A stretch of DNA of 47,758 nt from Fidelibacterota bacterium SCGC AAA160-B08 (GTDB lineage: Bacteria > Fidelibacterota > Marinisomatia > Marinisomatales > Marinisomataceae): positions 1 to 47,758 of the forward strand of contig AQSD01000007.1 of NCBI GenBank assembly GCA_000402755.1, written 5' to 3'. A model generated the notes under the pieces. That model ran no database searches and was not told the origin of the DNA. It saw nothing but the letters and a program-made list of their open reading frames with translations. The translations under genes and the position numbers were made by a program. Positions 44,455-47,758 of this stretch are shown here, one piece after another; positions within the stretch are counted from its first letter, which is position 1, and every line of letters begins with the position of its first letter.

Positions 44455-44736
44455 ATGAAATTAGACATTAAGAGTTTTTTAATTGGACTATTAACAACAG
44501 TAAACTTGTTTTTATTAATGGGATTTGATGAACATGAGGAAGAATCTCAAAATGGCAGATACCAAGTAATTATTGATAGTAAAGGTGATCAATATTGGTA
44601 TGATACTCGCTATGGAGATAAAATTGCAATTGGATCAAAATCTTACGGATATATCCTACTTAAAGAAAAAGGTGGTATGAAAGAAAGATTTGACAAAGAA
44701 TTTCAATTAGTTGAAGCCTTAAAAAAATTAGATTAA
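44455..44736 (+). CDS. Small secreted or membrane-anchored protein of unknown function (island cargo)
   Basis: A 93-residue protein with an N-terminal hydrophobic segment (SFLIGLLTTVNLFLLMGF) that serves as signal peptide or anchor. An acidic patch follows (DEHEEE), then a compact domain, 'NGRYQVIIDSKGDQYWYDTR', and a charged helical tail. AAGGAG seven bases before the ATG is a strong ribosome-binding site. The family is not recognised. It is the only gene inside the tRNA-Arg island, so it is either cargo or a surviving fragment of the element. Confidence 0.75.
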   Translation: MKLDIKSFLIGLLTTVNLFLLMGFDEHEEESQNGRYQVIIDSKGDQYWYDTRYGDKIAIGSKSYGYILLKEKGGMKERFDKEFQLVEALKKLD

Positions 44737-44779
44737 AAACTAAATAAACAGTATTCTTTTAATTTTCTGGTCGAGAAGT

Positions 44780-44829
44780 CAACGATTTTCTAATCCGTAG
44801 GTCACAGGTTCAAATCCTGTCCAGGGTAC
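44780..44829 (+). repeat. Attachment-site direct repeat, distal copy (attR-like)
   Basis: A partial copy of tRNA-Arg without its 5' half. It has 47 of 50 matches to 44243-44292, with changes at the anticodon stem and one in the acceptor strand. It cannot fold as a tRNA. It provides the last six codons and stop of the minus-strand SGNH hydrolase gene. Confidence 0.92.
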
Positions 44830-45697
44830 TCTTTTCTCTATCAATAAAGTCATTCATCAATTGCTGTAATACAAATCCAGATTTTTCATTTAGATGAATA
44901 TGGTCACATAATAAGCTTAATCTATATTTCTCTCCAATACGAGTCCAACTCCATCCAAAAACATAATATAATATAACAGCTCTTAATCCTCTCAATCTTC
45001 TCCACTCGCTAGTGGTATATGGCACGCTATTATTTATATCAATCATTTTATCAAACTGTTTGTATAAATCAATTAGAGTTAATTTATACTTCACGGATAA
45101 ATCCCTTATAATATTGTTATGCGATTGTACTACTTTTATAATCTCAGCTTCAGGCTGCTCTCCCAACCAAGACAATGTACTTATTCCAATTCTAGCATTT
45201 GTCTTACTTTGGATTGCTATAATAAATTTTTCTAGTTCTGATGCATACCAATCAATATGGGGCGCTTGCGGTAGTCCTTTAGTAGATATATAGTACTCCT
45301 GGATATGCTTAATCTTTTGACTACCTATTGCATCATTTGTCCCAATTAAGATTGTCACATAATCAGGATTATATTTAATAATTTGGTCTATCCGTTGATT
45401 CAAGTTCCATGTTAAATCTGCATTGATACCTGCATTGATATATATCTTTGATTGATCTTTCTGTCTTAGAGTTCTCACCCAGTCATATCCAATGTGCCCA
45501 TGGGTGATACTATCACCGCAGCATACAACAACTGGCTTATCATTGCTCGGGTCAATCTCAAATATCCCTGCGGCCATATCTGGTAATTGCCATGACTTTC
45601 GAATTAATGGAAGCTTATAAATGTTAAGTATTATATTATTTCTAAAAAAATAAAGTATAGAAACAATAAATAGTATGGCTACGGAAAGATATAGCAT
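44810..45697 (-). CDS. Membrane-anchored SGNH/GDSL-type hydrolase
   Basis: A 295-residue protein with one N-terminal helix (LYLSVAILFIVSILYFF) and an SGNH hydrolase domain. Block I is VVCCGDSITHG with the nucleophile Ser, block II is YINAGINADL with Gly, block III is ILIGTNDAIG with Asn, and block V is CDHIHLN with the Asp-His pair. It is probably an esterase or deacetylase on an envelope substrate. The end is odd: the last residues (S-T-L-D-R-I) and the TGA are read from the duplicated tRNA-Arg sequence, so the native C-terminus may have been altered by the integration event. Confidence 0.9.
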   Translation of the reverse strand: MLYLSVAILFIVSILYFFRNNIILNIYKLPLIRKSWQLPDMAAGIFEIDPSNDKPVVVCCGDSITHGHIGYDWVRTLRQKDQSKIYINAGINADLTWNLNQRIDQIIKYNPDYVTILIGTNDAIGSQKIKHIQEYYISTKGLPQAPHIDWYASELEKFIIAIQSKTNARIGISTLSWLGEQPEAEIIKVVQSHNNIIRDLSVKYKLTLIDLYKQFDKMIDINNSVPYTTSEWRRLRGLRAVILYYVFGWSWTRIGEKYRLSLLCDHIHLNEKSGFVLQQLMNDFIDREKSTLDRI

Positions 45698-45780
45698 GTT
45701 ATTAACGATTTAGTGACTCTAATGTCTTTTCATGGGATGATTCATAGTCCAATAAATCTAGACGAAATTATAGCGAAAAA

Positions 45781-46743
45781 CTAGTGGATTTCTGGAAGCT
45801 TAAATGCTGCAACTCGACGATCATTATCAACTGCATATAAATACCAATGTCCATGCATATACGCTGTAGCAATACCGTCAGTATTGGATACATCTTTCAA
45901 GTATAGCGTATGCATATATTCAAAAGACTCCCTATCAAATAGATGAAATTTATTATCTGCCTCACTTTGTTCGGTAACAATCCAGTAACCAGCAATTTTA
46001 GATGTTTGAACGAGTGCTATTCCTTCAGGATCTGCTGTAAATACAAAATCTTGGAGTTTCGCACTTATGTTATCGCCGCTATTCAAATCAAGAACAGCAA
46101 TTTTATAATGTTCTTTATTTTCATCTGCAACCAATAATGTTTTATTAGATGAATCAACCATAATACTTTCTACTTGATAGAGAGTTTCTTCTCCAAATAT
46201 TGTAGAAGAAGCTATAGAAAATGAATCTTTTTCATAAAGAAATTCAAAAGATACAATTCTATCATTTTTAGGTGTATCATATTCATAACTATCTGTGATA
46301 AAAATTTGATATACTCCATCTGATTTTTTATAGCTTGTAATCCCATATGGTTGACGCAAAATATCCGTTCCGAAAGCACCAAGAAATTTCATTGAGGTAT
46401 TAAAAACAGCTACTTGATGTGTATCTCTTTCAGTAATCAATACGAATTGGTCGTCAACAATATTAACTCCATTAGGGTAAGCATTAGGCCTGTCAATTAT
46501 CTGTTTTAATTCACCGTTCATAGCATTATAGGTATATAATTTATTGGCATCTTTTCCGGTTACGACTATGACATGTTTTCGCATTAGAAACCCTACACTA
46601 TCAATACCAGCATCTGGGACTGATTCGGTATAAAATAATGAATCAGATAATATGATTTTATCATTAGACTGACAACCGTATGTGAATAGTAATACTATTG
46701 ACATAGTAAACATATTGACCATACTCTTGAAACTATATGTCAT
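45781..46743 (-). CDS. Phytase-like beta-propeller lipoprotein
   Basis: A 320-residue lipoprotein with signal and lipobox LLFTYGC (Cys24). The rest reads as a six-bladed propeller of the 3-phytase type: 'SVPDAGIDSVGFLMRKHVIV', YPNGVNIVDDQFVLITERD, VESIMVDSSNKTLLVADENK, and FVFTADPEGIALVQTS with YWIVTEQSEADNKFHLFDR and TDGIAT near the end. Asp/Glu-rich loops fit calcium and phosphate binding. Beta-propeller phytases release phosphate from inositol phosphates. Activity is inferred from the family; a non-enzymatic esterase-like propeller is possible. Its ATG is one base past the porin stop, so the two form an operon. Confidence 0.78.
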   Translation of the reverse strand: MTYSFKSMVNMFTMSIVLLFTYGCQSNDKIILSDSLFYTESVPDAGIDSVGFLMRKHVIVVTGKDANKLYTYNAMNGELKQIIDRPNAYPNGVNIVDDQFVLITERDTHQVAVFNTSMKFLGAFGTDILRQPYGITSYKKSDGVYQIFITDSYEYDTPKNDRIVSFEFLYEKDSFSIASSTIFGEETLYQVESIMVDSSNKTLLVADENKEHYKIAVLDLNSGDNISAKLQDFVFTADPEGIALVQTSKIAGYWIVTEQSEADNKFHLFDRESFEYMHTLYLKDVSNTDGIATAYMHGHWYLYAVDNDRRVAAFKLPEIH

Positions 46744-46744
46744 A

Positions 46745-47692
46745 TTAGAATTGGAATTGGAAGTTTATTCCAAAGGTTGTAGTTCCGTCGTTAGAACGAA
46801 TATTTGGTGAGACCATCAATCCATTAGTAGGTGCAAATTCCATTGCAATTAATGCATAGTTAGTATCAGCATTCCCAGAGACCATATCATATTTAGCTAC
46901 TAGGGTCTGTTTAGCCTTAATAGAATAGTTTAAGTAAAGAGAGGTAAGGCTATCATTATAATTTCCACCTAATAGTCCAGAGTCTTTTAATTGATTCCAT
47001 TCTGCCCCAAGGCGCAATTTGTCCTTCGCATAACCACCGAATACTCCAAATACTTTCTTGGTATACTCTCCTGCTGGCTCTTCTGGGATAGTTACTTCAC
47101 CGTCCCTATCGTAAGGCTCATGAGAAAATACTGCTCCAATATTAAATCCATCTGATTTGGTTAGATTGGTATTTCCATAAATAAGTTGTAAAGATAATTT
47201 CTTATGCGAATCTGTCTCTGATTTTTTATAACCGGCACCATTTGTAACTAAAATACTACCATGAAATTTATCTTTTGACTGATAATATCCTATCCCCATA
47301 TCAGCAGCACTAGAATATTTAAAACGATCCATAATAGTTTTATCAAGGTATCGTTTTCCCCAATTTGTCTCTTGAACTTTAAACATATTCATACCTTGTA
47401 AGCCAATAACAACTTTACCGTTGAGTGTTTTCCAATCTACTTTTGCATTTTTAAGATAAATATTTTGAGGAGAACTATTTGTATCTACATCTGTTTGAAT
47501 ACTTACTGAAAGTTCCTCAGAAATTGACTTAGAGAATGTTAGATAAACTCGCTTTAAAGCAAATCCATCTACTTGAGCGCTATCATCGGAATTGGTATAA
47601 TCAAAAAAAACTTTTCCATTAATATCTTGTGCAATTAATGTTGAGAAAGTAAGCAATAGCATTATATGCCATTTTTTAATTAGTAATATCAT
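46745..47692 (-). CDS. Porin-like outer-membrane protein
   Basis: A 315-residue barrel with signal peptide (MLLLTFSTLIAQ) and regular amphipathic strands ending in GINFQFQF, an aromatic C-terminus typical of BAM substrates. Early strands ('FALKRVYLTFSKSISEEL', then SVSIQTDVD) and WKTLNGKVVIGLQGM resemble phosphate-selective porin O/P family proteins. The start at 47692 has AGGGGA about eight bases upstream. The 66 bases left before the window end hold the promoter region, but I could not recognise a Pho box in it. Pairing with a phytase-like gene suggests phosphate or phosphoester uptake. Confidence 0.75.
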   Translation of the reverse strand: MILLIKKWHIMLLLTFSTLIAQDINGKVFFDYTNSDDSAQVDGFALKRVYLTFSKSISEELSVSIQTDVDTNSSPQNIYLKNAKVDWKTLNGKVVIGLQGMNMFKVQETNWGKRYLDKTIMDRFKYSSAADMGIGYYQSKDKFHGSILVTNGAGYKKSETDSHKKLSLQLIYGNTNLTKSDGFNIGAVFSHEPYDRDGEVTIPEEPAGEYTKKVFGVFGGYAKDKLRLGAEWNQLKDSGLLGGNYNDSLTSLYLNYSIKAKQTLVAKYDMVSGNADTNYALIAMEFAPTNGLMVSPNIRSNDGTTTFGINFQFQF

Positions 47693-47758
47693 ATTATATG
47701 TCCCCTGTTTTGAATTATGATTGAAATTATTAAAAAAATATTAGAAACATGTTAAAAT

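Larger units (their letters stand above)
44292..44779. mobile_element. Remnant or miniature tRNA-integrated island
   Basis: About 490 bases lie between the intact tRNA-Arg and a copy of its 3' end. The segment has one small gene (44455-44736), a tandem 12-base repeat next to the tRNA, and no integrase. The duplicated tRNA end shows that something integrated by site-specific recombination; the small size suggests either a decayed island or a minimal element moved by an integrase supplied from elsewhere. Confidence 0.7.

Noticed and set aside
44780..44829. Second tRNA-Arg gene
   Set aside because: The 5' half is absent and the acceptor strand is mutated, so it is an attachment-site remnant.
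47693..47758. Pho box upstream of the porin gene
   Set aside because: Only one loose TTAACA-like element was seen and no repeated consensus; the window ends too close to judge.

Overview
The window is AT-rich (roughly one third G+C by eye) and looks like a chromosomal piece from a free-living, didermal marine bacterium of the FCB superphylum. A Marinimicrobia (SAR406)-like origin is my best guess. The evidence is a type IX secretion-type C-terminal domain on a very large secreted protein, a SecA with the long FCB-style insert and no zinc tail, a TonB-dependent receptor and other outer-membrane barrels, lipoproteins with PKD domains, a bactofilin/M23 pair, and an F1 epsilon subunit without its C-terminal helices. 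No rRNA, CRISPR array, insertion sequence or prophage was seen. Three tRNA genes are present: Asp-GTC, Leu-TAG and Arg-TCT.

Region 1-10167 carries, on the minus strand, the start of a secreted protein gene (1-245), a cohesin-like PKD lipoprotein, a saccharopine dehydrogenase-like enzyme, tRNA-Asp and a small membrane protein. On the plus strand it carries mltG, pcrA/uvrD, a fur-family regulator, a YhaM-like protein with a ruined HD site and an outer-membrane protein. It ends in a TonB-dependent receptor cut off at 10168. Bases 1-94 are the exact reverse complement of 10168-10261, and both junction genes are broken there. The simplest reading is that the left arm is joined backwards (chimera, misassembly or inversion). 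If it is turned round, the signal peptide at 245-95 joins the 1539-codon body at 10168-14795, giving one protein of about 1592 residues directly downstream of the cohesin-like lipoprotein. That protein carries a dockerin-like domain, so the restored locus is a candidate surface cohesin-dockerin pair exported by type IX secretion.

Region 14834-37233 is mostly one long minus-strand run of housekeeping genes. Read in transcription order it is parA, parB, M23 peptidase, bactofilin, an AtpI-like gene, atpBEFHAGDC, aspS, phoH, leucine dehydrogenase, nusB, secA, a transsulfuration-type PLP enzyme, tRNA-Leu, an SLC13/TrkA-C transporter, pterin carbinolamine dehydratase and an EamA transporter. A plus-strand SDR gene and a minus-strand KdsD-type isomerase precede it on the map. 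Many neighbours overlap by 1-16 bases, which suggests translational coupling.

Region 37295-43790 is a plus-strand run: threonine dehydrogenase and 2-amino-3-ketobutyrate CoA ligase (threonine to glycine), secD-secF, an EamA transporter and a DUF502 protein. It is closed by a clear hairpin terminator. Beyond it lies an accessory region: a small tandem-repeat protein with its own promoter, then tRNA-Arg, whose 3' end is duplicated 537 bases downstream around a tiny island with one small gene. An SGNH hydrolase and a porin plus phytase-like lipoprotein pair, possibly for phosphorus acquisition, follow.
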